Assembly: GCF_013282625.1 (NCBI RefSeq)
Contig: NZ_CP054020.1
Coordinates: forward strand, 1,116,001 to 1,180,000
Direction: 5' to 3'
Source of the DNA: Thiomicrorhabdus xiamenensis
Lineage (GTDB): Bacteria > Pseudomonadota > Gammaproteobacteria > Thiomicrospirales > Thiomicrospiraceae
Length of the DNA stretch: 64,000 nt
The position numbers were made by a program, and so were the translations under genes. The notes under the pieces were generated by a model. The model saw only the letters and a program-made list of their open reading frames with translations, made no database searches and was not told the DNA's origin. Below, piece by piece: positions 26,874-36,185 of this stretch; positions within the stretch are counted from its first letter, which is position 1, and each line of letters opens with the position of its first letter.

Positions 26874-29610
26874 GATTTACTATTTTGTTATCGGTTTTAT
26901 TTCGGCCGTTACCCTATTTTACGCATTGGCAGAGCGTCCGAGTAGCTTTATCGCAATCTGTGCGGCGATTATAAGTCTGCTGATTATCGTTTTTACTGTT
27001 TACTATCAAGTTCGTAGGTCAAAGACGAAACCGGACGCAGGTCTTATTAAAAAATCCGGGGCAGCATTGAATTTGTGCGCGGGACTTATTATAGGTTTCA
27101 GTTGGGCATTTTGGCAGAGTTTTTTTTCCTTAAACTTGCCAGAAAATGCCGCCGGCGAGCATTTTTTGGTAAAAGCCGAAGTGTTACAACTTGAGGTTTC
27201 ACCGCAAGTGACGGAAAACGTCTCAAGCGAAGCGGCTTTGGAGCGCGTTAAACTCAGTTTACGATTACAGGCATTACAGCCGGTCGATTCACTGTTTTCG
27301 GATAGCGAAGCAAACAATGAATCGTCTTACCGCAGGTATCCGTTTATGCAGCCGCGGGTGGAGACAACGCTGTATCTGCGTCCTGATTCGGCAAACAGCG
27401 CATGGTTTTCCAAGCATGCTTTGCCGCAAGTCGGAGAAACCTGGGTTTTCGCGATCAAATTGAAATCAATTCATGCTTCGCAAAATTTTCTAGCCAGCGA
27501 TTATGAAAGCTATCTGTTTCAGCAGGGCGTTGCCGCTAAAGGTTACCTTCCCGAATACCGTGTTGAGGAAAGGGTGCGGTTTACAAACTGGATTCTACAA
27601 AATTGGCCGGTATCTGATGATTATGTGACTACCGGCATTCGCGCTAAGACATCCTTTGCTATGCGGGTCTCGCAGGCGTCGTTATATCAGTGGCGCCCAT
27701 GGCGTCAGAAATTACTGGATCGCTTTACCGAGCGGCTCGGATCTTATGAATATTGGCGTATTTACCGAGCCTTGCTTTTCGGCGAAAAAAGCATGATGAC
27801 CGATGATGACTGGCTCCTTCTGCAGGAAACTGGAACCATCCATCTGATGGCCATTTCCGGGCTGCATATGGGAATCATGGCCGTGCTCGGCGCACTGCTT
27901 TTTAAAGGATTGTGGTGGTTCGGCGTGTACCGGATGGCGTTTATTAATCTGCCTTTCTGGATGGGCAGCGGTGCAGTTTTTTTTGCCAGTCTTTATCTGT
28001 TGTTGTCCGGCCTGTCCATTCCGACGCAGCGGGCCTGGTTAATGGTGACCAGCGTACTGCTGTTTCTTTTTCTGCAAAGACGCTTTCAGCCCTGGAGTGC
28101 GCTGGCAATAGCCGCCTTTGCTGTGGTTTTGTATGATTCGCGTTCGGTATTGAGTCCGGGATTTTGGCTCTCCTTTACGGCAGTGGCATTGATCTTTTGG
28201 GTTCTTCCGAAAATTAAAATGCATTCGCGATGGCAGCAGTTGGTCGTTATTCAGACGGTTCTAACGATCGGTCTGGCGCCGCTTTTGGTGTGGCAATTTC
28301 ATCAACTGCCGCTGCTTGCCTTTTTGGCTAATTTAGTTGCGGTACCGTTGGTTTCGCTGCTCGGACTGCCTTTACTGTTTTTTAGCAGTATTCTGAGTCT
28401 GATTTCGGTTTCCATAGCAACGCCATTTCTGATGCTGAATGACTGGCTCTGGCATGGATTATGGCTCTATCTTCTGAGTCTTCAGCAGTGGCAGGGAAAC
28501 CTGAATCTGCAGTTGTTTACCGGTACGAAATCGCTGTTATGGCTGTGCGCGGTTTATCTGTTGCTGTTTTCTGTGTGGCAACTGTTAACTTGGATAGCAA
28601 AATATCGACAGCGCCCCAAAATCCCGTTTCGGTCGGCAGATGGTGTGCCGAGCGTCAGCCGTATCAGTCTTGATCAAGCGGTACAAAGGCCAAGTGTATT
28701 CAAAAATGGAATCTGGGTTTTGTTGCTGCTTATTTCCGTTGTCTGGCTTGGTATACACTCGGAAGAAGAGGAATTGCTGTCCGGCGAGTTTGAATTGACC
28801 GTATTTGATGTGGGTCAGGGAATGTCTGCGGCGATAAGAACCCGAAACCACCTGCTGGTATATGATACCGGACCGCGATGGGGGCGTGTCGCCGCCGCGC
28901 AGTTTGCGCTGCTTCCCTGGTGGCGTGGTCACTCTCAACCATTAATCGATAAGCTGGTTGTCAGTCATTCGGACAGTGATCATGCCGGCGGTCTGGAATA
29001 TTTAACCGGGCATTTACCGGTCAAGCAATTGCTGAGCAGCCAACTCAAGATGCTTTCAATTCCGCAAAATCTGGATTCGCAGCACTGTGTGAGTGGCATG
29101 AACTGGCAGTGGGATCAGGTACACTTTGAATTTCTGTCTCCTCAAAGTGCTAAACTCTCCGATCGGACGGTCAGCGATAACGACCTGTCCTGTGTTTTGC
29201 GTGTAACGAGCGGAGCAGGGGGAAATGCCAAAAGACTGCTCATCCCCGGTGACCTGAGCGCTCGTGGCGAATTTGAACTTCTGCATCGTATGGGGAAAAA
29301 TTTGGGGGCGACGGAGATTCTGATCGCCGGACATCACGGCAGCCGACACTCCTCTTCCGAGAGTTGGTTAAAAAGACTCGATCCGCAGGTGGTGATTTTT
29401 TCCGCCGGCTACCAGAATCGCTTTGATTTTCCGAATGATGAGCTCTTGCAGCGTCTGCAGCGTTTTAATCCGGCTGCTCAACTGTATAACACTGCTTGTT
29501 CCGGGGCAATGCTGTGGCGGGTGTCGCCGAATAAAATCGAATTGATAGATCAGGCACGCAGAACGCGTGCAAAATGGTATTATCAGCGCTGTTCTGAAAC
29601 GATAAAGTGA
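26872..29610 (+). CDS. comEC: ComEC/Rec2 DNA-uptake channel protein
   Basis: 912 residues. Inner-membrane channel for single-stranded DNA entry during natural transformation. Hydrophobic N-terminus, an OB-like soluble region (about 85-230), the competence domain with many helices (about 290-560; LMAISGLHMGIMAVLG is a signature) and a C-terminal metallo-beta-lactamase-like domain (about 640-900) with VSHSDSDHAGGL and AGHHGSRHSSS. No frameshift is present, so it looks functional. lpxK follows 42 bases downstream. An ATG shared with the divergent gene is the most likely start. Confidence 0.92.
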   Translation: MIYYFVIGFISAVTLFYALAERPSSFIAICAAIISLLIIVFTVYYQVRRSKTKPDAGLIKKSGAALNLCAGLIIGFSWAFWQSFFSLNLPENAAGEHFLVKAEVLQLEVSPQVTENVSSEAALERVKLSLRLQALQPVDSLFSDSEANNESSYRRYPFMQPRVETTLYLRPDSANSAWFSKHALPQVGETWVFAIKLKSIHASQNFLASDYESYLFQQGVAAKGYLPEYRVEERVRFTNWILQNWPVSDDYVTTGIRAKTSFAMRVSQASLYQWRPWRQKLLDRFTERLGSYEYWRIYRALLFGEKSMMTDDDWLLLQETGTIHLMAISGLHMGIMAVLGALLFKGLWWFGVYRMAFINLPFWMGSGAVFFASLYLLLSGLSIPTQRAWLMVTSVLLFLFLQRRFQPWSALAIAAFAVVLYDSRSVLSPGFWLSFTAVALIFWVLPKIKMHSRWQQLVVIQTVLTIGLAPLLVWQFHQLPLLAFLANLVAVPLVSLLGLPLLFFSSILSLISVSIATPFLMLNDWLWHGLWLYLLSLQQWQGNLNLQLFTGTKSLLWLCAVYLLLFSVWQLLTWIAKYRQRPKIPFRSADGVPSVSRISLDQAVQRPSVFKNGIWVLLLLISVVWLGIHSEEEELLSGEFELTVFDVGQGMSAAIRTRNHLLVYDTGPRWGRVAAAQFALLPWWRGHSQPLIDKLVVSHSDSDHAGGLEYLTGHLPVKQLLSSQLKMLSIPQNLDSQHCVSGMNWQWDQVHFEFLSPQSAKLSDRTVSDNDLSCVLRVTSGAGGNAKRLLIPGDLSARGEFELLHRMGKNLGATEILIAGHHGSRHSSSESWLKRLDPQVVIFSAGYQNRFDFPNDELLQRLQRFNPAAQLYNTACSGAMLWRVSPNKIELIDQARRTRAKWYYQRCSETIK

Positions 29611-29652
29611 GGATACTGTCTTGATACGCTCGATGCGATTAAAGGAACCGAG

Positions 29653-30666
29653 GTGAGTTGGCCAAATTTCTGGTACAAAAAGAATTGGTTGTCGGGTCTG
29701 CTCTGGCCGGTTTCCAAGCTGGTCTGCCTGGAAGCCGAGCGCCGTTTGAAAAAGTTCAACCAAACCCGGCAGGCTGACGCCCATGGCGCGAAAGTGATTG
29801 TTGTGGGGAATCTGGTTGTTGGCGGCAGCGGCAAAACCCCATTGATCATCTGGCTGACCCGGGCTTTGCAGCAGCGCGGCTTGAAAGTCGGGATCGTTAG
29901 CCGTGGCTACGGCGGGCAAAGCCAGACCTGGCCACAGGCCGTTACCCCGGAAAGTAATCCTATTCTGGTCGGAGATGAACCTTTGCTGCTGGCCAAGCAA
30001 TTACAGGTACCGATTGCTGTCGGTCCGAAAAGGGATCAGGCAATTGCGCTGATTGAAAAAGAGCAGGCTTGCGATGTGATCCTCAGCGATGACGGTTTGC
30101 AGCATTTCGGTATGCAACGAGACATTGAACTGGTTGTCGTCGATGGCGAACGTCAGTTCGGTAATGGTTGGTGCCTGCCGGCGGGGCCGCTAAGAGAGCC
30201 TTTACAGAGAATCACCGCAGTCGACGCGGTGGTAATTAACGGCGACAATCAGCTGAAGGTCAAAAACAGTCTGCAGAAAAAATTGCCACCGCGATACGGA
30301 ATGCAACTCAAACCGACGGTTCTGAGAAATCTGCTGAACGATAAGGTGACGCTGGCGGTGGAGACCTTCTCCGGACAAGAGGTCAATGCCATTGCCGGGA
30401 TCGGTAACCCTAAGCGTTTTTTCGACACGCTCGAACCCTATGTCGCCAAACAGAACAGACATCCTTTCAAGGATCATCAGGCCTATAACCGCGATGACCT
30501 CAAAGGCTTCGATCCGCAAAAACCGCTGATTATGACCTCTAAAGATGCGGTAAAATGTCTTCCCATTGCTCAACAGCTAAATGCGAAGAACTGGTGGGTT
30601 TTGGAAGTCGAAACGCAAGTCGATAACGAACTGTTGACTCTGATTTTGCAGAAATTGCAGAATTGA
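29653..30666 (+). CDS. lpxK: Tetraacyldisaccharide 4'-kinase
   Basis: 337 residues starting at a GTG with AAAGGAACCGAG upstream. Phosphorylates the 4' position of the lipid A disaccharide precursor. The P-loop GNLVVGGSGKTPLIIWL (about residues 52-68) follows the N-terminal membrane-associating helix; SRGYGG and SDDGLQHF are conserved motifs. In many relatives msbA lies directly before lpxK; here comEC does. A Trm112-like gene and kdsB follow, the usual order. Confidence 0.95.
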   Translation: MSWPNFWYKKNWLSGLLWPVSKLVCLEAERRLKKFNQTRQADAHGAKVIVVGNLVVGGSGKTPLIIWLTRALQQRGLKVGIVSRGYGGQSQTWPQAVTPESNPILVGDEPLLLAKQLQVPIAVGPKRDQAIALIEKEQACDVILSDDGLQHFGMQRDIELVVVDGERQFGNGWCLPAGPLREPLQRITAVDAVVINGDNQLKVKNSLQKKLPPRYGMQLKPTVLRNLLNDKVTLAVETFSGQEVNAIAGIGNPKRFFDTLEPYVAKQNRHPFKDHQAYNRDDLKGFDPQKPLIMTSKDAVKCLPIAQQLNAKNWWVLEVETQVDNELLTLILQKLQN

Positions 30667-30719
30667 TGGCGTGTTTATTGTCCGTTAACCCGCCGTGAAT
30701 AAAGAATAAAGAGAGAATT

Positions 30720-30920
30720 ATGGATCCTAAACTTCTGGAAATTCTGGTCTGTCCGGTCAGTAAAACCAAGCTGGTGTTCGATAAGGAACACCAGGAATTG
30801 ATTTCAACTTCGGCCAATCTTGCTTATCCCATCCGTGACGGTATTCCAATTCTTCTGGAAGACGAAGCGCGTCAAATCAGCGCCGAAGAAGCGGAAAAGT
30901 ATCGTAAGCAGAAAGCATAG
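30720..30920 (+). CDS. ycaR: Trm112/YcaR family small protein
   Basis: 66 residues (UPF0434). The family fold is a small zinc-ribbon-like domain; here only one cysteine remains ([11 protein letters not shown]), as is common in bacterial members. [16 protein letters not shown] is the family's second signature. Its function in bacteria is not settled. It sits between lpxK and kdsB, as in E. coli, with a GAGAGAATT leader before the ATG. Confidence 0.9.
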   Translation: MDPKLLEILVCPVSKTKLVFDKEHQELISTSANLAYPIRDGIPILLEDEARQISAEEAEKYRKQKA

Positions 30921-30958
30921 TTTTTCTTCAGGCAAAATAAATTTCTAAAGGACTCAGA

Positions 30959-31729
30959 ATGTCATTTGTGGTGATTATTCCCGCTCGCTTGCAGTCAAGC
31001 AGACTGCCGCGAAAGCCGCTTATGGAGATCAATGGCTACCCGATGGTGTATTGGACTTGGATGCAGGCGAAAAAATCCGGTGCCAGTCGTATTATTATTG
31101 CGACCGAATCCCACGAGGTTGCCGACGCATGCCACGCATTCGGTGCGGAGGTCTGTATTACCGGTGAGCATCACCAGTCCGGTACCGAACGGATTGCCGA
31201 AGTGATCGAACTGAGTCTGATCGGTGACGAGCAGATCATTGTCAATGTTCAAGGTGACGAGCCGATGTTGCCTCCGGAGTTGATTCATCAGGTCGCTCAG
31301 GGGCTGGAGGAAAACCCGAGTGTGCCGATGGCGACCCTGTGTGAAACCATTGATTCGGCGCAGGCACTATTTGATCCGAATGCGGTTAAGGTCAGCCGTG
31401 ACGCAAACGATTTTGCCCTGACATTCAGTCGTGCACCGCTTCCATGGGCGCGCGATGAGTTCGCTCAGAACAAAGAACATTTGCCTTCATGCAACCTCTA
31501 TCGTCGACATATCGGACTGTATGCTTACCGTGCAGGATTTGTAAAACGCTATGTAGCTTGGCCGGAGTGCGAGTTGGAACAGATTGAGAAGCTTGAACAG
31601 TTACGGGTGCTGTGGCACGGCGAAAAAATTCTCGTATTGGATGCTTTGATGGATGCCGGTGTCGGGGTGGACACGGAACAGGATCTGTACAGAGTCCGTC
31701 AGCTTATGGCGTCCGGAGTCGGAGCATAA
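30959..31729 (+). CDS. kdsB: 3-deoxy-manno-octulosonate cytidylyltransferase (CMP-Kdo synthetase)
   Basis: 256 residues. Activates Kdo with CTP for attachment to lipid A. The nucleotide-binding N-terminus IIPARLQSSRLPRKPL and the NVQGDEPMLPPELI motif are diagnostic, and FSRAPLPWARD follows. It lies after the Trm112-like gene by 38 bases and probably belongs to one lipopolysaccharide operon with lpxK. Confidence 0.96.
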   Translation: MSFVVIIPARLQSSRLPRKPLMEINGYPMVYWTWMQAKKSGASRIIIATESHEVADACHAFGAEVCITGEHHQSGTERIAEVIELSLIGDEQIIVNVQGDEPMLPPELIHQVAQGLEENPSVPMATLCETIDSAQALFDPNAVKVSRDANDFALTFSRAPLPWARDEFAQNKEHLPSCNLYRRHIGLYAYRAGFVKRYVAWPECELEQIEKLEQLRVLWHGEKILVLDALMDAGVGVDTEQDLYRVRQLMASGVGA

Positions 31730-31765
31730 CGGCGAATCAGCGCACAATAGGAAACGCTTTCTTCT

Positions 31766-31972
31766 ATGCTTAAATATATTACGCTTCTGGCGATTATTTA
31801 CTTTTTCTACTGGCTGATAAAACACAAGATCCGCCAGCGCAAACTCGAAAGCCAGGGCTATCAGATCGAGCAGCAGGGGATGCGCCCGGTAACGATTCTC
31901 AGTATTGTACTGGTTGTGATCTACGGCGGTTATCTGCTGTATTATCTGGCAACCGGTGGCGAAAACAGTTGA
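31766..31972 (+). CDS. Small two-helix membrane protein, 68 residues
   Basis: Two hydrophobic segments (about residues 3-18 and 43-62) flank a basic, glutamine-rich loop (KHKIRQRKLESQGYQIEQQ). The family is not recognised. It follows kdsB by 36 bases in the same direction and may be co-transcribed. The ribosome site is modest (GGAAACGCTTTCTT). Confidence 0.6.
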   Translation: MLKYITLLAIIYFFYWLIKHKIRQRKLESQGYQIEQQGMRPVTILSIVLVVIYGGYLLYYLATGGENS

Positions 31973-32173
31973 TTTTGTTGATAATTCATTCTTATTGATG
32001 GATAGAATTATTAAATATCAAGGGTTTCTTAAGAATCCGCTATTGGCTTTTGTTTTTCGATCTTCATAATAAGTTGTAATTCAAGGTGATCCGCAACGGT
32101 GACTTGCTGTCTCCGTTTCTGTTAAGGACAAGGCGCGATTATCGACATTACTTCAAGATGCAAGGATCGTGTT

Positions 32174-32494
32174 ATGCAGTCGAGTCAAACCAGTTCAACC
32201 AGTAATTTTTCTATTTTGAAAGTGGCCGCCTTATTGGAAGGGACTTCCCTGTTACTGCTATTGTTGGTTGCCATGCCAATGAAATACGCCATGGGAATCC
32301 CAGAGGCGGTTAAGATTATCGGGCCGATTCACGGTGTGTTGTTCGTACTCTTCAATATCGTATTGTTTACCCATGCCATGAAAGGGCATCTCGGATTCTT
32401 CAGCACCATGAGCGGTTTTTTCGCTTCCTTTATTCCTCTTGGAACCTTTATTTATAAAGCAAAGGTCTTGAAGCCGAAAAGCCGTTTCGCTTAA
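32174..32494 (+). CDS. DUF3817 family membrane protein
   Basis: 106 residues with three membrane helices. LLEGTSLLLLLLVAMPMKY and the IGPIHGVLFVLFNIVLF stretch match the DUF3817 family of small integral membrane proteins of unknown role. The N-terminus is rich in Ser and Thr. About 200 bases without any recognised signal separate it from the preceding gene. A terminator follows. Confidence 0.78.
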   Translation: MQSSQTSSTSNFSILKVAALLEGTSLLLLLLVAMPMKYAMGIPEAVKIIGPIHGVLFVLFNIVLFTHAMKGHLGFFSTMSGFFASFIPLGTFIYKAKVLKPKSRFA

Positions 32495-32521
32495 AGTGAT
32501 ATTTCTACTCTCCTAAAACAG

Positions 32522-32558
32522 ACGCCGCCACTCGAATTTTCGGGTTGCGGCGTTTTTT
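32522..32558. terminator. Terminator between convergent DUF3817 and btuF genes
   Basis: ACGCCGC (32522-32528) pairs with GCGGCGT (32547-32553), with further inner pairing, followed by TTTTT. Its right end touches the btuF stop codon. Confidence 0.85.
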
Positions 32559-33456
32559 ATTGCCACGCTGCAACGCCACGGCGATCGCGTGCTTGTTCCA
32601 GCAATGCGCACAAAGGCGCGAGAGCGTCGATAAAGCGTTCGGTAGGTCGCTGGTAGAGGTCGTTGTTCAGTTTATAGACGCTAGCGTCTTTCACCGCACG
32701 AACTTCCGGATACTTTTGCCAAGCCTGATACCAATCGTTCTGGAAGGCTTTCTGTCCTCCGAGAAGGATGACTTGCGGATTGCGCAGAATAACCGTTTCC
32801 AGCGAGACCTGTCCGGTCAAATTACCCAGATCGTCGAAAATATTGCGCCCGCCGCACAGCTCGATACCGAGACTGATAAACTGATTTTTGCCCATGGTAA
32901 TCAGCGGTTTGTTCCAGATCTGATAAAAAACCGAAACCGCTTCACTGGAGGCATATTTTTGCCGTAGTTCGGCAAGCTGTCTACGCAGCTGACGGGCTTT
33001 CAGGTCGGCGGTTTTTTGCGTTCCGGCCAGTTGCCCAATTCGGGCGATCAGATCCGGAATGTCCTCAAGAGTTTCGATCTCGGACTCATGCAACCTGAAG
33101 CCCAGTTTTTCCTGCAACGCCTTGAGACGCTGAAGATCCTGCAAACGGTTGCCGGAGCGCCAGGTTAAAATCAGATCGGGCCGCATTTCGACAATCCGTT
33201 CCAGGTTGATCGCATTATAGCTGCCGATAATCGGTAAGTTTTGTGCTTCGGGCGGGTAGTCGGAATAGTTGACCACGCCGATCAGTTGCGCGCCAGCTCC
33301 GGCCGAATAGACCATTTCCGTCAGGTGTGGAGCCAGTGAAATGATTCGCGGCGGATGAGATTCTTCCGCAGTGTTTTGGGATGCAGCATGGGGGGATACA
33401 AGCATTAACAGAATCAAACTGCAGAGCTTAACCAAGTCGGCGAGGGTCAACGGCAT
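32557..33456 (-). CDS. btuF: Cobalamin-binding periplasmic protein (BtuF-like)
   Basis: 299 residues from the ATG at 33456, preceded by AAGGA; an ATG 14 codons upstream is less likely. A signal peptide (about residues 1-27) is followed by a class III substrate-binding fold: PPRIISLAPHLTEMVYSAGAG, then NLERIVEMRPDLILTW, and SLETVILRNPQVILLGG in the second lobe. Delivers corrinoids to an inner-membrane BtuCD transporter, which is not in the window. It is the last gene of the mscS-cobO-cobD-cbiB-btuF run, which supports a corrinoid ligand. Confidence 0.88.
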   Translation of the reverse strand: MPLTLADLVKLCSLILLMLVSPHAASQNTAEESHPPRIISLAPHLTEMVYSAGAGAQLIGVVNYSDYPPEAQNLPIIGSYNAINLERIVEMRPDLILTWRSGNRLQDLQRLKALQEKLGFRLHESEIETLEDIPDLIARIGQLAGTQKTADLKARQLRRQLAELRQKYASSEAVSVFYQIWNKPLITMGKNQFISLGIELCGGRNIFDDLGNLTGQVSLETVILRNPQVILLGGQKAFQNDWYQAWQKYPEVRAVKDASVYKLNNDLYQRPTERFIDALAPLCALLEQARDRRGVAAWQ

Positions 33457-33472
33457 AAAGCATTCCTTTGTT

Positions 33473-34414
33473 TTAAAGATGATAACAGAGTGCGCCAAGC
33501 GCTACACAAACGGAAATGAGCGTCAGATCGATTGCATTGCGGCGTTGCAGGGCACACTGCAGATGCTCAGGCGTAATGACTGGGTTGTCGTGCGGGCGTC
33601 CGAAATAGGCTTTTTCTTCAAGCTTTCCAAAATAAGCGGTCGGCCCGCCGAGGCGGCAGCGACAGGATAACGCCATGGCGGTAATCGGGTGTCCGGCATT
33701 CGGGCTTTTGTGCTGTCTGCCATTAGTATAGAACGACCAGAAACGCCACTTCCGGTTAAGCAGCATTATCAAAACAGCACTGATGCGCGCCGGAATCCAG
33801 TTGGCCAGATCGTCGATGCGCGCCGAGAACTTCCCGAATTTTTCATAGCGTTCCGTTCGATAACCGACCATTGAATCCAGGGTATTGACGGCCTTATAAA
33901 AAACGATGCCCGGCAGTCCGAATAGAAGCAGAAAAAACAAAGGGGCAATCACGCCGTCGGAGAGGTTTTCCGCATAGGTTTCGATCGCTGCCTTATAGGC
34001 ATCGGCATGACTCATGGATTGAGTGTCTCGGCTGACCAGCATTGTCACGGATTCCTGTGGCTGAGGGCTGTGTAGAACCGTATTGACTGCGTCGTAGAGC
34101 ATTCTGTGCGCCAAAAGCGTGGATGCCAGTGCTGTTGTCAGCAGAAAAGCAAGCCAACCGGGCAGCATCTGCACCATCCATACAGTCAGAAAGGCTGCTG
34201 TTAGCGCGATTGTCAGCGTCGCAAGCCAAAGCAAGACACCGCGACCAAAGGAATCGGCATACAAACGCTGTTCAAACGCGCTGATAAATCGGCCGATCAG
34301 AACGACCGGATGGCTGCGCTGCAGAAATTCGCCAAAGAGCCGGTCGATTAACAGTGCGCCGGTAGCAATAGCCGCATTCATCGCTATCCAGTTACAGAGT
34401 GTCGTGTCCGGCAT
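33473..34414 (-). CDS. cbiB: Adenosylcobinamide-phosphate synthase
   Basis: 313 residues. Membrane enzyme that joins the aminopropanol arm to adenosylcobyric acid. RSHPVVLIGRFISAFEQRLY (about residues 33-52), YKAAIETYAENLSDGVIAPLF and FYKAVNTLDSMVGYRTERY are strong family signatures, and NAGHPITAMA follows. Four to five membrane segments are visible. Its first 23 bases overlap the end of cobD. Confidence 0.95.
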   Translation of the reverse strand: MPDTTLCNWIAMNAAIATGALLIDRLFGEFLQRSHPVVLIGRFISAFEQRLYADSFGRGVLLWLATLTIALTAAFLTVWMVQMLPGWLAFLLTTALASTLLAHRMLYDAVNTVLHSPQPQESVTMLVSRDTQSMSHADAYKAAIETYAENLSDGVIAPLFFLLLFGLPGIVFYKAVNTLDSMVGYRTERYEKFGKFSARIDDLANWIPARISAVLIMLLNRKWRFWSFYTNGRQHKSPNAGHPITAMALSCRCRLGGPTAYFGKLEEKAYFGRPHDNPVITPEHLQCALQRRNAIDLTLISVCVALGALCYHL

Positions 34415-35528
34415 ACTGCTTTTCCATATTCAGTCGGCTCAAGGCGTTAAGCGCCTTGAGCAAGCGGATGTTATCGGGAGGGGATTTTATCGCCAGACGG
34501 GCATGGTATTCACTAAAACCGAAACTCTGTACGGGGCGGATCAGTATTCCTTCTGTTGCGAGGTACTGTTGGACGCGACTGACCGGCAGCGTAAAACGCA
34601 GCAAGACGAAATTAACGTCTCCCGGATAGAGCTTATCGACAATCGACAGTTGGGCGAGTTTCTGTAAAAAAACCGGCTTGACCGTTTCCAACCAGTGCCG
34701 GGTAGTGAAGATATGCCCCGGATCCTGTAGCGCCTGACTGAGCCAGAGTCGATCCAAAGAAGAGATTGGCCACAGTTGCGGCAAAAATGCCTTTGTTTGC
34801 GCCGAGCCGCTGAAGAGAGCGCCTATGCGTACTCCCGGACAGGCATAAAATTTGGTCAGAGATTGGATAACAATCAACTTCGGATAGCGTCTCAGCCATT
34901 GGCGGAGGCTGAGTTCAGTGGCGAAACCGATAAAAGGCAAAAAGGATTCATCGACCAGTAGCCAACTGTTTTTTCGATGTGCGTCCTCAAGCAGTGGCAG
35001 CAACTTATCCGGCGGCAGATAGGTACCCTGCGGCGTTCCCGGGTTAACTATGACCACCAGCCCGTTTTGCGGCAGAGGCATGCTGTCTTTATTCCATTGA
35101 CTTGGGCAGCAGCGGTATTCAATCACCTCTTTACTGTATACCTGCGCAGCCCTCTGGTATTCGCCGTATATTGGTGTGAAAAGAACGCTGTGCTGCGGAC
35201 GCAGAGATGCAAAAAGTTGGTGGATTGCCTGAGTGGCTCCGTTACTTAAAAAAATCTGTTCCACTTCAAGCGAAAACCGTTCAGCCAGTAGAGGCTGCAA
35301 CGGGGAGAGGGAATTGTCCCGTTCGGGAGGGTAGTGAAGGAGTTCCGACTGGGCTTGCTGTTGCAGGCGCTCCCAGTCTATTTTCGGCGTCTGAGGATTA
35401 ATGCTGGCAGAGAAATCCAGTACCTGGTCGAGTGCCAGCACGTTGTGTTCGGCAAACGCAAAGACCTGGCCGCCATGTTCGCAAGATGGTTGCTCAATCA
35501 CGGCCTTAGTTCCGCTGCAAGGTCTCAT
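34392..35528 (-). CDS. cobD: L-threonine-O-3-phosphate decarboxylase (CobD/CobC aminotransferase family)
   Basis: 378 residues of fold-type I PLP enzymes. Makes (R)-1-amino-2-propanol phosphate for the cobalamin side arm. CEHGGQVFAFAEHN and LDFSASINP at the N-terminus are typical of CobD; IVIQSLTKFYACPGVRIG holds the PLP lysine and LLVDESFLPF the cofactor aspartate. It lies between cobO (21 bases upstream) and cbiB (23-base overlap). A role in histidine biosynthesis is less likely in this setting. Confidence 0.92.
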   Translation of the reverse strand: MRPCSGTKAVIEQPSCEHGGQVFAFAEHNVLALDQVLDFSASINPQTPKIDWERLQQQAQSELLHYPPERDNSLSPLQPLLAERFSLEVEQIFLSNGATQAIHQLFASLRPQHSVLFTPIYGEYQRAAQVYSKEVIEYRCCPSQWNKDSMPLPQNGLVVIVNPGTPQGTYLPPDKLLPLLEDAHRKNSWLLVDESFLPFIGFATELSLRQWLRRYPKLIVIQSLTKFYACPGVRIGALFSGSAQTKAFLPQLWPISSLDRLWLSQALQDPGHIFTTRHWLETVKPVFLQKLAQLSIVDKLYPGDVNFVLLRFTLPVSRVQQYLATEGILIRPVQSFGFSEYHARLAIKSPPDNIRLLKALNALSRLNMEKQYAGHDTL

Positions 35529-35549
35529 GCGGATCGCCAGTCATCGCCA

Positions 35550-36185
35550 TTAATAGTCGATCCCTTTTTGCGCCTTGATCCCGCTTTTATAGGCGTGTTT
35601 GACATCCTGGACTTCGGAAACCGTATCGGCCAGATCCTTAAGTTCGGAAATGGCGTTTCGTCCGGTCACCACGACATGCTGCATTTCGGGTTTTTCCGAT
35701 AACGTATTGAGGACCAAGTCTTTGTCGAGATAGTCGTAGCTGAGCAGATAGGTTAACTCATCCAGTACAACCAGATCATAACTCGGATCGCTCAGCATCT
35801 GACTGGCGACTTCCCAGCCGCGTTCCGAGGTGGCAATATCACCGCTGCGATCCTGAGTGTCCCAAGTGAAACCGTCGCCAAGTACATGCCAGTCACAGTT
35901 GTCGTAAGCACCGAAAAATGCTTCTTCACCGGTATCGGTTCGACTTTTGATAAATTGACAGACGCCGACTTTCATGCCGTGGCCGAGCGCACGGCCGACC
36001 ATGCCGAAGGCCGATGTCGACTTGCCTTTGCCGTTACCGGTAATGACCAGCAACAAACCTTTCTCGCTGTCGGCGCGGGCAATGGCCGCATCAATCTGCG
36101 CTTTCTTTCGTTCCATGCGAATCTTATGGTAATGCTCGCGTTTCTGTTCACCACTCATCTGGCTTAGATCGGGCTTGTCGCTCAT
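35550..36185 (-). CDS. cobO: Corrinoid adenosyltransferase
   Basis: 211 residues. ATP:cob(I)alamin/cob(I)yrinic acid a,c-diamide adenosyltransferase of the CobA/CobO/BtuR type. The P-loop ITGNGKGKSTSAFGM (about residues 48-62) is diagnostic, followed by VCQFIKS and VVLDELTYLLSYDYL. The N-terminus is charged (KREHYHKIRMERKKAQ). It overlaps the mscS gene by ATGA, so the channel gene and this gene are translationally coupled. Confidence 0.95.
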   Translation of the reverse strand: MSDKPDLSQMSGEQKREHYHKIRMERKKAQIDAAIARADSEKGLLLVITGNGKGKSTSAFGMVGRALGHGMKVGVCQFIKSRTDTGEEAFFGAYDNCDWHVLGDGFTWDTQDRSGDIATSERGWEVASQMLSDPSYDLVVLDELTYLLSYDYLDKDLVLNTLSEKPEMQHVVVTGRNAISELKDLADTVSEVQDVKHAYKSGIKAQKGIDY

